Counted from the first letter of the stretch, positions 1-9,642 are shown. The stretch is DNA of 64,000 bases from Arthrobacter sp. StoSoilB5 (GCF_019977235.1 NZ_AP024646.1:2480001-2544000); one strand, 5' to 3'. Notes: generated by a model from the sequence alone, not told the origin. Program-made: numbers and translations.

Positions 1-1182
1 CTCTTGGACGAGGTCATCCGGTATGGTCTCGATGTGCTCGATCCTGTGGGGGACCTGTGATTCGCTTTGCTCGGCTGCACCTATGGCATCTAGTACGTAA
101 CGCACGGCAGCGTCGCCGATGGCATGCGTTGCCGTTGGGATCCCCGCGGCGATGAAGTATTGTACCGCACGTCTGTATGCGCTTGGATCCTTCCAGATTG
201 CTTCTGTGTTTTCCCCATGGATGTCTGGGTCCTCGAGCCATGCTGTGCCGTTGTCAATGGTTCCATCAATCATGAACTTAATGCCCTCTACCTGCCAACG
301 CCTTCCGCCAAGGCCCTGGAGATTCAGGAGGTTCTTCCATTGGCCTTCGTCCATATCCGGCGTGCACATCGGGGACAACCTGAGCCGCACCGGGAGATCG
401 GTCGCTCTCTCGATGGCCTCGAGAATTTCCTGGCTGCCCTCCGTAAAGTCCATGACATGGCCACCGGTGAGTCCGAGTGATGCCATTGTCTTAAGTTGTG
501 TAAGAACAGCTGCCGTTGTTTCTTCGAAGGTGAAGCTGGGAAGGTATGGTTCGATCAGGGCCATGGCGCTGAGTTCGAGCAGTAGTCCACTGGGCCGGCC
601 GTCGTCGGCAAGCTCCACCAATGACTTGTCGGCAAACGTTTCCTCTCCTGTTATTCCGGCGAGCTCGAGTGCGCGGGGACTGACAATTGCGGAATGTACA
701 TCCCTGAGTCGCAGGTAGACCGGCCGGTTTTGCAGTGATTCCTTGAATGAGCGGCCACTCATCGGCCCGTTGAAGATGTTCGGATCCAGTCCCCATCCAA
801 GTATCCATTCCTCAGGGCCAATGGGGTCGCTTTCTTGCAGGCGTGCGGTGACGTCGTGCAGTGTGTCAAGACCGGTCAGGTCTATCCCTTTTGCTATACC
901 CGTGATCCCCCAGATCGGATGTACGTGGGCGTCTGTCAAGCCAGGAAGCATAGCGACATCGCCGAAATCCAACACCTCGGTGTCCGGGCCGATCCACGGC
1001 CGCACACCTGCGAAGGAACCTACAGCGACGATAGTGCCGTTTTTGACGGCAACGGCCTCAGCCTGTGCTCTGTCGGGATCGAAAGTAACCACGTGGGCCG
1101 CCCGATAGACAGTGTCAGCGCTCATTATTCCAAAGCCACGCGCTTCCGGTAGCGCGGGAGCAGAAAGCGTCGAATGGTTCAT
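1..1182 (-). CDS. Amidohydrolase family protein (YtcJ-like), C-terminus beyond the window
   Basis: An uninterrupted minus-strand frame runs from an ATG at 1182 to the left edge, about 394 residues; the usual YtcJ-like length is 520-560, so the C-terminal quarter is missing. It reads as a metal-dependent amidohydrolase (amidohydrolase_3). The DAHVHPIWG motif near residue 75 supplies metal-binding histidines, KFMIDGTIDNGTAWL lies in the middle, and TATHAIGDAA and HRIEHIE near the cut end are the downstream metal/catalytic histidine motifs. Members hydrolyse N-substituted formamides or related amides in the cytosol; the substrate is not predictable here. The start overlaps the symporter stop (ATGA), so it is translationally coupled as the third gene of the operon starting at 2944, presumably acting on what the symporter imports. 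Confidence 0.88.
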   Translation of the reverse strand, partial: MNHSTLSAPALPEARGFGIMSADTVYRAAHVVTFDPDRAQAEAVAVKNGTIVAVGSFAGVRPWIGPDTEVLDFGDVAMLPGLTDAHVHPIWGITGIAKGIDLTGLDTLHDVTARLQESDPIGPEEWILGWGLDPNIFNGPMSGRSFKESLQNRPVYLRLRDVHSAIVSPRALELAGITGEETFADKSLVELADDGRPSGLLLELSAMALIEPYLPSFTFEETTAAVLTQLKTMASLGLTGGHVMDFTEGSQEILEAIERATDLPVRLRLSPMCTPDMDEGQWKNLLNLQGLGGRRWQVEGIKFMIDGTIDNGTAWLEDPDIHGENTEAIWKDPSAYRRAVQYFIAAGIPTATHAIGDAAVRYVLDAIGAAEQSESQVPHRIEHIETIPDDLVQE

Positions 1183-2723
1183 CGTGCGTTCCTTGCTTTG
1201 CTCGGTTCTTTTTCATCAATTGGAGTTGTCGTGGTGGTGTCGGTTGCGGTCTCAGTTTCGTTCAAGTGCGCGAAGAGCTCTTCGACTCGCGCCCGTTCTT
1301 GAGGTGCCGACGGGAGCGCAAGTGCGCAGCCCACGTAGAGCAACACGTTGACGATGAGGGCCGCGACACCGGAAGTGAGTCCCCCGAGCCACGGAATTGA
1401 AGTCGGATATAGGATTTCTAAAATTGCCGCGGTGATAAAGCCGCCGATCATTCCGGCAGTGGCACCTGCGGCGTTACCGCGCTTCCAAAAAATCCCGAAG
1501 AAGAGTGTGGGTGCCAGCTGGCAAATGCCTTGATAGGAAACGAGCGCGAGGACTATCAGGCCCGTAGAAATGTTCAACGTTGCGAAGGCTCCGGCCGCCG
1601 CGAGTATGGTGAGCACAATGACAGCGATTTTCCCTGTTTTGGGGTCTGTGACGCGATGATGGCGCGCAACGCCGATGATGTCATTCGCCGTCATGGTGCC
1701 CAGTGCCTGCAAGTTGGCTCCAACGTTACCCATGGTGGCGGCAACGACACAGATTCCGGCAACGGTCACCAGGCCGACGCCCCCGATTCCAGCGGTGATG
1801 AACCAGACATTATCCGGGGCCTCGGCCACCTCTGGAACTGAGGATGCCAAGATGGAAAGGAGGGTAAGGGCCGTTCCGAAGATGAACAGGATGGGGGCTG
1901 CCTGAGCAGCCGAACGCTTGATGGTGGACGTGCTGCGTGCGGTGAAAAGGCGGACGAAGATGTCGGGCCAGCACCAGCCACCAACCGCGCCGGTCAGAAC
2001 CAGCGACATGAGATACATGGGGCCTAAGGCGCTGCCGGGACCTGGGATGGTGAAGAATCCTGGGCTGACCTGCCCGAAACCATGACCGTTGGTAAGAAGC
2101 CAGACCAGGATTCCCAGGATCACAGCCGTCCCGATAAAGTAGGCAAAAATTCCTTGAACCATATCGCTGATGACCACGCCCCGCATTCCGAAGCGAACGG
2201 TCCAGATCTGACGAACACCAATAAGCAGAATGCCGATGACGACTGCAGCAACACCGCTAATGGCACCGAATGAAAGATACGTGAATACAAGTCCCAGCGA
2301 CTGCATGCCCAGTATCACCCAGGGGAAGGAGGCGATGATGCCGATGGCCGCGGCCGTAACACGGACGACCTTGGAGTTGTAGCGCAGGCCGATCAGATCA
2401 GCCTGCGTTCGCAGATCGAAGAGTTTGCCCCACCTGTTCACCGGCTTGGCGAGCCAGAACATTAAGACAGCGGCCAGGAGCGAGTAAGGGACAAAGTAGA
2501 AACCTATGACACCTGCCGCGGCAGCCAAACCGGCGAAGGCAATGAAAATCGTCCCAGGCAACCACGTGTTTACGAAGGCCATAGTGCTATAGAAAGACCC
2601 GAACGAACGTCCAGCGGTGGCGTAGTCGCTGAAGGTCGCATCCCTTCGCTTTGTCTTCTCAAGAACGACGATGACGACGAGGAAGAACAAAGCCACGCCG
2701 CCGTATCCGATGAGGATGTCCAC
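1179..2723 (-). CDS. Sodium:solute symporter (SSS family)
   Basis: A 514-residue polytopic membrane protein with about 13 hydrophobic segments and a hydrophilic, Thr/Glu/Lys-rich C-terminal tail. The first helix leads into the SDYATAGRSFGSFYSTMAF stretch, and GTIFIAFAGLAAAAG and FDLRTQADLIGLRYNSK follow; these are typical of the SSS family (PutP/PanF/SLC5 type) of Na+-coupled importers. Its start shares one base with the stop of the upstream 73-residue membrane gene, and its stop overlaps the amidohydrolase start, giving a tight three-gene operon. The arrangement of a small membrane partner, an SSS transporter and a cytosolic hydrolase suggests uptake and cleavage of an organic amide or amino-acid derivative; the substrate is inference only. 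Regulation is probably by the divergent LacI protein. Confidence 0.9.
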   Translation of the reverse strand: MDILIGYGGVALFFLVVIVVLEKTKRRDATFSDYATAGRSFGSFYSTMAFVNTWLPGTIFIAFAGLAAAAGVIGFYFVPYSLLAAVLMFWLAKPVNRWGKLFDLRTQADLIGLRYNSKVVRVTAAAIGIIASFPWVILGMQSLGLVFTYLSFGAISGVAAVVIGILLIGVRQIWTVRFGMRGVVISDMVQGIFAYFIGTAVILGILVWLLTNGHGFGQVSPGFFTIPGPGSALGPMYLMSLVLTGAVGGWCWPDIFVRLFTARSTSTIKRSAAQAAPILFIFGTALTLLSILASSVPEVAEAPDNVWFITAGIGGVGLVTVAGICVVAATMGNVGANLQALGTMTANDIIGVARHHRVTDPKTGKIAVIVLTILAAAGAFATLNISTGLIVLALVSYQGICQLAPTLFFGIFWKRGNAAGATAGMIGGFITAAILEILYPTSIPWLGGLTSGVAALIVNVLLYVGCALALPSAPQERARVEELFAHLNETETATDTTTTTPIDEKEPSKARNAR

Positions 2724-2944
2724 TATTGCTCATCCGCCTTCTCGTCCAAGCGGACCATAAGGAAGAGCGATGCCATGACGGCCAGCCCGGCACCGACGAA
2801 GTAACCAATGGACGCCAATGGGCCATTGGATCCTGCCAGCCAGTGGAGGGGCGGAAACAGCAGGAGAGTGGCGTCGACTGCCACCAGCGCTGCTGACCAC
2901 TTGGTCCACTGGCTGGGGCCTCTGTGAGGTAAGGGAAAAGACAT
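2723..2944 (-). CDS. Small two-helix membrane protein paired with SSS symporter
   Basis: A 73-residue protein with a basic N-terminus, a hydrophobic segment at about residues 17-36, a second at about 43-64, and a charged C-terminus (RLDEKADEQ). Small proteins of this layout (DUF3311/DUF4212-like) often sit directly upstream of SSS transporters and are thought to be accessory subunits. I did not identify the exact family, so the accessory role is inferred from position: the stop overlaps the symporter start by one base. First gene of the operon; its start is 41 bp from the palindrome at 2986-3005. Confidence 0.75.
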   Translation of the reverse strand: MSFPLPHRGPSQWTKWSAALVAVDATLLLFPPLHWLAGSNGPLASIGYFVGAGLAVMASLFLMVRLDEKADEQ

Positions 2945-2985
2945 CTGCCTGTCCTTCAGGATTTGGGGCGAATAGCCCGTGAAGA

Positions 2986-3005
2986 TTGCCGGAACGTTCC
3001 GGCAA
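2986..3005. promoter_or_regulatory. Perfect 20-bp palindrome, probable LacI-family operator
   Basis: The half-site TTGCCGGAAC is followed directly by its exact reverse complement GTTCCGGCAA, with a central CG as in many LacI/GalR operators. It lies in the divergent region between the transporter operon (start 2944) and the LacI gene (start 3145), where a repressor would block the operon promoter. The sequence is seen directly; assigning it to the adjacent regulator is inference. Confidence 0.75.
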
Positions 3006-3144
3006 CTGAAATAATCATGATCCAGATCACGCTGCCAGTCAAGGTTTCGTCTTAATTCACCTGATTGAAACCTGGATGATGACGTTCTACTCCTGTGGGC
3101 GAGGCAGGCGTGATGGCGTTACCCCACGTGCCTACACTGGGCAT

Positions 3145-4134
3145 ATGGCAAAGTCTGCGGTGACCATAGTCGACATAGCCCGTGAGCTCGGGATGTCGAA
3201 GACAACGGTCTCGGATGCCCTCATAGGTTCGGGCCGCGTTTCGGAGGCAACCCGGCAGAAGACTCTCTTGGTCGCGCAGAGAATGGGATATGTCTCCAAC
3301 CGGGCAGCGCGCCTGCTGCGCCGCAGCCAAACTGGCGCTTTGGGCCTGTACATACCCGGTCATGTCCGCAATTTGTCTTTCTACATGGAGTTCGCTTTTG
3401 GGGCGGCGGACGAGTCGGCACTCCATGATCTTGACCTGACGCTGATAGGTCGAGGAGTAGGCAGCAAAAGACGCTCAGGGCCACCTCAGGTTGATGGGCT
3501 CATTGCCGTTGATCCTCTTGACGGAGATCCTGTCCTTGAGTCGTTATTGGGCTCCGATCTTCCGGTGGTAACTGTCGGGCGAATATTGGACGAGACACAG
3601 AGCCGTCCCCTGGCCGTGATCGAGATAGACCACTACAGCATGGCAACGGCCCTGCTTGAGGCACTTCGTGCCGCTGGTGGGCGCCGGCCGTTGCTCCTTG
3701 CATCAGATGAGAAGTTCAGCTCGTCCTACACCTTTGATGTATCACGTGCCTATGCTGACTGGTGCTCCGGCTCCGGTATTGAGCCTGTAGTGATTCCCCT
3801 CTCCGTGACCCCCACGGATCAGGAGCTCGCCGCGGCCATGCAAGGAATTGCGGACCAGAATGACGTCGATGCTTTGGTCTCTGTAGCGCAGGGGCTGGCG
3901 GGACGCGCCGCGCCCGTACTTCAGTCCATGGGACGTCGGCTCGGCAAGGACTTCCACCTAGGCTCCCTCGTAGGGGACCCGGCCACTGAGCTAAGGAATC
4001 CATTGATTCACGCCGTGGATCTCCGTCCTCGGGAGTTCGGCCACGAGGCCGTGAATTTTATGCGCGAGATCATTTCAGGCCAGGCATCCGAAACCGGCCG
4101 GCGAAACCATCCCGCGACGTTGACCGCCGGCTAA
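3145..4134 (+). CDS. LacI-family transcriptional regulator
   Basis: 329 residues from the ATG at 3145; an upstream ATG at 3076 would add a Gly/Arg-rich extension with no family match, so I prefer 3145. The N-terminus is a LacI helix-turn-helix: VTIVDIARELGMSKTTVSDALIGSGRVSEATRQ at residues 6-38, with the hinge-helix region SNRAARLLRRSQTGALGLYI following. The rest is a periplasmic-binding-protein-like effector domain (VDGLIAVDP near residue 115, DALVSVAQGLAG near 250). It is divergent from the membrane protein/symporter/amidohydrolase operon and presumably represses it through the palindrome at 2986-3005 until a ligand is present. The ligand is unknown. It appears intact. Confidence 0.9.
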   Translation: MAKSAVTIVDIARELGMSKTTVSDALIGSGRVSEATRQKTLLVAQRMGYVSNRAARLLRRSQTGALGLYIPGHVRNLSFYMEFAFGAADESALHDLDLTLIGRGVGSKRRSGPPQVDGLIAVDPLDGDPVLESLLGSDLPVVTVGRILDETQSRPLAVIEIDHYSMATALLEALRAAGGRRPLLLASDEKFSSSYTFDVSRAYADWCSGSGIEPVVIPLSVTPTDQELAAAMQGIADQNDVDALVSVAQGLAGRAAPVLQSMGRRLGKDFHLGSLVGDPATELRNPLIHAVDLRPREFGHEAVNFMREIISGQASETGRRNHPATLTAG

Positions 4135-4512
4135 CTCCTGGACCCGCATGGGTCGAGGACCTGCAGCTACCATTGTTCACCCGCGCGCCTTTCTGCTGGA
4201 TCCCTCCGCCGGCGCGTATGGCGACAAACGCACTCAGATCGCGAACTGGACACCGGGCCGAAGAGCCACTGGGCGCGGCCAGCTCCCACCTTACGGAAGG
4301 AGATTCGGTTGAAGGTGTTCCCTTTTCTTCGAAATGGGACGGAAAGGAAACGCGGGTGGGCGTCTTACTAATCAAAAGCTCTTCAAGACACCGCGTTCGC
4401 ATCTGGGAAGCTCAGACGGATTGGCGTTGGGGCGGGCGCCTTGCTGTCTTGGAAAGTTGTCTCGCCGTGTTTTGTCTCAGGGCAGGTGCCGAGCGGAGCT
4501 TTCTGAGGCACA
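4135..4512 (+). other. Intergenic stretch before the recombinase remnant
   Basis: About 380 bp without a credible gene. Short frames here have no family resemblance and lack ribosome-binding sites. I see no clear resolution site or transposon terminal repeat, although a res-like site would be expected near a resolvase. Confidence 0.5.
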
Positions 4513-5047
4513 ATGAGCCGGGTGAGACATCTTGGGTATACGCGGGTCAGTACATCGAGCCAGGATGCAAAGCTGCAGCTTGATGCGCTCGTTGGCGCGG
4601 GAGTCCAAAAGCGTGATGTCTTTGCAGATGTCACGTCCGGGAGCAAGACTGCGGGTGAGCGGCCTGGGATGAAGAAGCTGCTGGATTACGTGGAGCCGGG
4701 CGACACGGTCGTGGTGTGGCGGATAGACCGGCTCGGCCGGTCCCTGATAGATGTCTTGAAGCCGTGAACCTGCTTCGGGAGCGTGGTGTGCAGCTGAGGT
4801 CAGTCTCGGATGGCATCGACCCTGCCACCACATCGGGCCGCCTGATGCTCAACATGCTCGCTACCTTGGCCGAATATGAGCGGGAGTTGATTGTCGAGCG
4901 TGTCAACGCCGGGATCGCTGCTGCACGAAAGGGTGGAACAAGGTTCGGCCGCCCGCTCTCGGACCCGGTCGTGATAGCTGACAAGCTGCGGATCGTGACC
5001 GAAGCGCGGGCCAAGGGCCGCACCGCTGAGGAAGCCGCCCGGCTGGA
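4513..5047 (+). pseudogene. Serine recombinase (resolvase/invertase), frameshifted and truncated
   Basis: The first part, from the ATG at 4513, gives the resolvase N-terminus: LGYTRVSTSSQDAKLQLDAL contains the catalytic serine, and VVVWRIDRLGRSL is the conserved mid-domain motif. A one-base deletion near 4757 breaks the frame. The continuation is in the next frame (VNLLRERGVQLRSVSDGID, MLATLAEYERELIVERVNAG, GRPLSDP). The homology stops at KGRTAEEAARL near 5047, so the C-terminal DNA-binding helix-turn-helix is missing. It is a remnant of a Tn3-like or invertase-carrying element; no transposase is beside it. It abuts the LysR gene, and a GGGAGG ribosome-binding site for that gene lies just past the break. 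Non-functional as written. Confidence 0.88.
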
Positions 5048-5102
5048 AGACGGAGCGCCTTCCGTTACTTTTCCTGACGCTTGTCCCGTGGGAGGTCCCC
5101 GA

Positions 5103-6074
5103 GTGATTAATGTTCAGAGGCTTCGGCTCCTGAGGGAGCTCTCGTTCCTGGGGACGATTTCCGCAGTGGCCGACTCGATGGGGCTGACGCGACCGGTAGT
5201 CTCTCAGCAGCTTTCCCAGTTGGAAAAGGACACCGGGCTCGTCTTGGTCGAACGGGCCGGGCGCACTGTGCGCCTGACCGGAGCAGGTATCCGGCTCGTT
5301 GAACAAAGCCATGAAGTCTTTGAGTCGCTTGAGCGCATTGATGCAGAAATTGCGGTCACGAAGAACTCAATCTCAGGCGACATCAGGATCTCCGTTTTTC
5401 CGTCGTTCTCGGCCACGGTGCTGCCGACGGCCATGGCTCTGCTACGTGGGTCCCACTCACAGCTGAGGTCCACATGGTCGAACACGAGCCGGCTGAAGCC
5501 ATCATTGACCTCATGGCCAAACGTGCGGATGTTGCGATATTGGACAACCTTTCCCATCAGGATCCCCGCAACGAAGCAGTTTTTTTATCAGCCCTTGTTC
5601 GCGGGCGACTTTTACGTGGTCATGTCCGAGCAACACCCTTATCGGAAACTCGACACTGTGCCTTTGGCGCACTTGGCGAGCGAAGACTGGGCGCTCAATA
5701 GGTCCGCGCGGATCTACCACACGTCGATCGTCGACGCGTGCCTTGGGGAGGGTTTTCGGCCCAACATCACCTGCGACTGCAAAGACACCACGACAGTCCT
5801 GCAGATGATCCGCGCGGGCTTGGCCATCTCCGTCCTCCCCGGCCTGGCCCTCATTGGCCGCCACACCGGACTCATCGTCAGACCCCTGGACCTCGCACTA
5901 AGGCGCGAAGTGCTCTTCGCCACCCTCAAGGGCCGCGCCAATCACCCGGCAATACTCGAATGCTTCCGCGCCATGCGATCCTCGTACGCACGCTGCGTCC
6001 AACCCGGACTCCAAGGCTTCGCCGATTCCCAATCGACGGAACATCCATTTGATCCGGACTCAACTGCGAACTGA
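5103..6074 (+). pseudogene. LysR-type regulator with two compensating indels
   Basis: From the GTG at 5103 (ribosome-binding site GGGAGG just upstream) this reads as a LysR regulator: winged helix at residues 1-60 (INVQRLRLLRELSFLGTIS, QQLSQLEKDTGLVLVERAG), then a substrate-binding domain. It is a close paralogue of the intact gene at 27824-28768. Against that copy, one base is missing near 5464 and one T is added in the T-run at 5580-5586, so about 38 codons (5465-5580) are read out of frame and the correct frame then resumes to the normal end. The product would be 323 residues with a scrambled patch in the effector domain. It may be an early pseudogene, or the T-run could be a sequencing error, but two independent indels make real decay plausible. 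The former target may be the broken permease/SDR genes downstream. Confidence 0.8.
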
Positions 6075-6107
6075 AAGACGCCGTTCGATAGGCAATTGGC
6101 GGAGTAG

Positions 6108-6518
6108 CCTTTTGTACACCGCGCCGTCATCCTCAGCGGGCAATTCGCCGACGAGCAGTGCGGACTGATCACGCGGGTCGCCAAGAAGTGGAACGCCAGG
6201 GATGCTCCGCTTCGCGCCGTCGCACGCACGCTGGGCCAGGCGCCGACGCTACCGGTGACGCCGGATCACGCCGGCCGTTTCGAGTCGCTGTTGCTGCACG
6301 CGCTGTCGCCTGAGCTCGTGAACGTGAGCGCTCTCCCTGACGCCGCCGCCCACCCGGCCCCTGCAGGCGAAGACCCGTACGGTCAGGACCGCCACCGCCC
6401 CGATCACCCGCTGCACGCCGTGTTCGGCGCCGATCCGCGCCAGCTCGACGTCGACAGCGCTGCTCCTCTCCTCGCCTACCTGGTGGACTGGGCGGCGGGG
6501 CTCGCCGACGAGGCCTGA
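6108..6518 (+). pseudogene. Unidentified C-terminal protein fragment
   Basis: An open frame of about 136 codons begins right after a TAG at 6105 with no start codon at its 5' end and closes at 6518. The translation is compositionally protein-like (SGQFADEQCGLITRVAKKW, PDHAGRFESLLLHALSPEL, PLLAYLVDWAAGLADEA), and the GC content is higher than that of its neighbours. I do not recognise the family. The missing start suggests the 3' remainder of a gene whose 5' part was lost at the junction with the LysR gene. It could also be a chance GC-rich frame. Confidence 0.4.
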
Positions 6519-6948
6519 ACACGAATACGCCTCTGAGGAGGTGCCGCTTCGGAGCGCGTCAAAGTCGATGTCGTCGATTTTGTCCTTGTCGAAACCACGC
6601 CGAAGTCGTCACTCTCAAAGGCTCCAGCTACCGGCTCAAACACTATGAGGATTGTGGTGGCTGGTCCGGGACTGGCTGGCAGAGTAGGTACCGGCCGTTT
6701 GCCCTGTGGTCGTGACTCATCAAACACATGGCCCCCTGGGTGCCCTTCTGGTGACTTGTCCGTCCATGGAGTAGGCGGCCGGTGCCTGCCCGGCCCACCT
6801 CGGTAACTTGATCAGAAGGTTGCCCGCCTCGAATGACTGGGGGCGTGGCTCGTCACAGTGTTGTTCCGAAGTGACCTCTACCCGGACTGGTGCCGGCCGT
6901 ACGCGGCCCTGACCATATCCGTGAATAGAGGAGAGTGCCAGAACCGCT
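6519..6948 (+). other. Noncoding stretch upstream of the IS110 remnant
   Basis: About 430 bp with no supported gene. IS110 elements lack obvious terminal inverted repeats, and the sequence just before 6949 (GAGGAGAGTGCC region) may be the original upstream end of the element and carries a purine-rich ribosome-binding site. I cannot define the element boundary. Confidence 0.4.
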
Positions 6949-7508
6949 ATGTCTATCGTTGCTCATTCCCGCCCGTTTGTCGTCGGGGTCGACACCCACG
7001 CCAAAAGCCATGTCTACGCCATCATCGCCGCCGCCACCGGGGCACTGCTCCAGACCCGGGAATTTCCCACTACCAGCGCCGGGATCAACCGGGCCATCGC
7101 CTGGGCTGCGCGGCTTATCGGCGCTGACCTGGCGACCCTGTGGGTGATCGAGGGCGCTGCCTCATACGGGGCGTTGCTGACCGGCGCTGTCGGCGCTGCC
7201 GGTTACGAGGTCTCCGAAGCCGCACGGATGGATGCCCGGGCGGATCACGGGGTAGGCAAGTCCGATCCGTTGGACGCGAACCGGATCGGAGCCGCCGTCC
7301 TGCCCCTGGATGAGCAGCAGCTGCGCCGGCCCCGGCTGAACGACGGAGTCCGGGCGGCCCTGCGGATCCTGGTCACCTCCCACGGGAATCCATGACCACC
7401 GACCGCACCCGGGCGGTAAACGCGCTGACCGCGCTGGCACGGGTGAACGAGCTCGGTCTGGATGCCCGCAAAAAACTGACCGGACCCCAGATTGCCGAGG
7501 TCTCCCAA
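6949..7508 (+). mobile_element. IS110-family transposase remnant (5' part, frameshifted)
   Basis: From the ATG at 6949 the product begins MSIVAHSRPFVVGVDTHAK. The VGVDTHAKSHVYAI motif carries the first Asp (about residue 15) of the RuvC-like DEDD catalytic domain of IS110 transposases, and ARADHGVGKSDPLDANRIG is the later acidic motif. The frame breaks near 7388 (end at 7395) and continues in a second frame from 7392 (TTDRTRAVNALTALARVNELGLDARKKL, typical of the region after the catalytic domain). Homology ends near 7508, and the frame then runs directly into an amino-acid permease sequence. The C-terminal transposase_20 domain is absent. An inactive IS fragment left at the insertion/deletion junction. 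Confidence 0.85.
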
Positions 7509-8808
7509 AACCAGCTGGGGGCACCCACCGCTTACCTTGCTGCAGGCGCGTTGATTCTGGTCTTTGCCGTCGGATTCACTTCGATGGGCCGGCACCTTCC
7601 CAACCCCGGCGCCTTCTACGCCTGCATCACAGCAGGCTTGGGTAAGCCCCTGGGACTTGGGGCATCTTTCCTGGCTGTTGTGTCGTACTTTTTTATCCTG
7701 GTTGGGGGTTACGCGTTCGGTGGTATCTCACTTGAGGCGCTGGTAACTGACGTGCTTGGCGGCCCGGAAGTGCCGTGGTGGGCCTATACGTTGCAATTGA
7801 TGACAATTTTCGGAACCCTGGGGGTACTTCAAGATCACTCTTTCCGCGAAGATTCTGACGGTTTCCATGATCTTCGAAGTGATCCTGATGGTGGCCTTCG
7901 ATGTTGCTGCCTTCATCAACGGTGGTCCGGAAGGGATCACGACGGCACCTTTTGAACCGGCGAACATGTTGTCGGGAAACATCGGGCTCGCCCTCCTCCT
8001 TGGCATTGTCTGCTACGCCGGGTTCGAAGCCACCGCTGTCTTCCGCGAGGAAGCCCGTAGCCCGGAAAGGACATGCCACGGGGCAACCTACATTGCCATT
8101 CTCTCCATGGGTTCTATCTATGCCCTGACGGCCTGGGCACAAATAATTGCCATCGGTCCGGGGACCGTCGTTGAAGCTTCCGCGACAGACCCCACCGGGA
8201 CGGTCATGACCGTTGTCTCCCAGCTCCTGGGCAAGATCGTCATGGATGTGATGATCGCGCTTCTCTGCTCGAGCATCTTCGCGGCCAACCTGGCCACGCA
8301 TAACATCAGCGCCCGCTACCTCTACTCCCTCAGCGTCGACCGCGTCTTTCCGGCAGCCCTCAGCCGCGTCCACAGCCGCCACGATTCCCCCCACGTTGCG
8401 TCCCTGGCCACCAGCGTGATCGCGGTGATCTTCCTGGCAATCGTCGTGATCGCGGGAGCCCCGGGCGCAACACTCTATGCGGTCCTCGTAGGAGTCGGCG
8501 GCTATGCCCTGATCCTCCTGCTCACCCTCACCAGCGCAGCCGTCGTCCTCTACTTCCACAAACGGCCCGAACTCAAGGTCAACCGTTGGAAGAGCCAGGT
8601 TGCACCCGTCGCTGCGACGCTGGGTCTCATCGTCGCCGTCGTCCTCGCCACCCAGAACATCGCAGTGATGATCGGCGGTGACGAAGCCTTGGCGGTTTTC
8701 CTGATGGCACTGTTCTAGGGATGCCTCGTCGTCGGAATCATCCTGGCGCTGATTTTCCGGCGGACCAAGCCTGATACCTACGCCCGCATCGGACGACAGG
8801 ACATCTGA
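7509..8808 (+). pseudogene. APC-family amino acid permease, 5'-truncated, frameshifted, premature stop
   Basis: Homology to amino acid/polyamine permeases starts at NQLGAPTAYLAAGALIL near 7508, inside what would be the first or second membrane helix; roughly 45 N-terminal residues are replaced by the IS110 remnant. A one-base insertion in the G-run near 7820 shifts the frame. The second part (FKITLSAKILTVSMIFEVIL, ALLLGIVCYAGFEATAVFREEA) is the rest of a 12-helix permease. A TAG at 8716-8718 interrupts the last part, after which the same frame gives VVGIILALIFRRTKPDTY and ends at 8808. The long frame on the opposite strand here is a GC-driven shadow. It would have imported an amino acid or amine; inactive now. 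An SDR gene follows 46 bp later. Confidence 0.85.
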
Positions 8809-8854
8809 GCGCCGGTGCCTACGGCTGCGATGCACGAACCCTGAAAGGAAAGAC

Positions 8855-9642
8855 ATGAACTCCAACAGCCAACCCGTAGCACTGATTACGGGGGCAGCGG
8901 GCGGCATTGGCAGTGCTACGGCGCTCGAGCTGGCACGAACGCATGCGGTCATCATTATCGACCGAGATCAAAGAGAGCTTGAAAAGACCGCAGCCCTGAT
9001 CGTGGAGGCTGGTGGCCGCCCTGCAGCCTTCGTTGCCGACGTTACTGATCTGGAGTCAGTTCAACGTGCAGTGAAAGACGGCCAGTCGTTCTTGGGCACG
9101 ATCAGCGCGACCGTAGCCTGCGCCGGCGTGGAAGTCCAGGGAGGTGTCCTGGACCTTGGGTTGGAGTAATGGAACCGTTCCCTTGCGGTCAACCTCACGG
9201 GAACGTTCGTGACCGCAAAGGCAACCGTTGATTCGCTGATCAAGACCCGGGGGGCGTTCACCGCGATTGCCTCGGACGCAGGGACAAACGGTGCCCAGGG
9301 GTACTCGGCTTATGTAGCTGCTAAACATGGAGTAGTTGGGCTGGTTCGGTGTCTGGCGTTGGATTTTGGCCCAGTCGGTGTTCGCAGCAACGTCATTTGT
9401 CCCGGCTTCGTGGAAACACCCATGGCTAAGAGACTCTTTGCGGAAAGCTCCGAAGAGGAGCTGCAATTTTACAGGAGTTCTGTGCCGTTGGGCCGTTTCG
9501 CCAAACCGGAGGAAATCGCGGCCACAGTCGCCACTTTATGGAGTCAACCTACGCCAACGGTACGGTCTACGCCGTCGACGGCGGTGCTACCGCCGGCTAC
9601 TTCGTCGGATCCGACCAATCCCACCACGTCGCCCCCGTGTGA
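8855..9642 (+). pseudogene. Short-chain dehydrogenase/reductase with nonsense codon and frameshift
   Basis: It starts at ATG 8855 with a GAAAGG ribosome-binding site. The N-terminal nucleotide-binding motif TGAAGGIGSATAL is at residues 11-23. A TAA at 9167-9169 interrupts the frame in the sequence LGL-E-stop-WNRSLAVNLTGTFV. The same frame then gives the SDR active-site motif YSAYVAAKHG (Tyr and Lys of YxxxK) and NVICPGFVETPM. A single-base loss near 9530 shifts the end, whose correct continuation is ESTYANGTVYAVDGGATAGY with a stop at 9642. Normal SDR length would be about 260 residues. It would have oxidised or reduced an alcohol/ketone in the catabolic cluster with the broken permease. Non-functional as written. 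Confidence 0.87.

Noticed and set aside
119..718. Plus-strand frames in the first 1.2 kb
   Set aside because: They are shadows of the minus-strand amidohydrolase, whose frame is open from 1182 to the edge with clear motifs.
5460..5590. Programmed ribosomal frameshifting in the LysR gene
   Set aside because: Two opposite shifts without a slippery site and pseudoknot at the first position; decay or sequencing error is simpler.
7693..8955. 420-codon open frame on the minus strand
   Set aside because: It is antisense to the APC permease; its translation is Asp/Gly/Arg-rich with no family likeness, a common artefact of GC-rich DNA.
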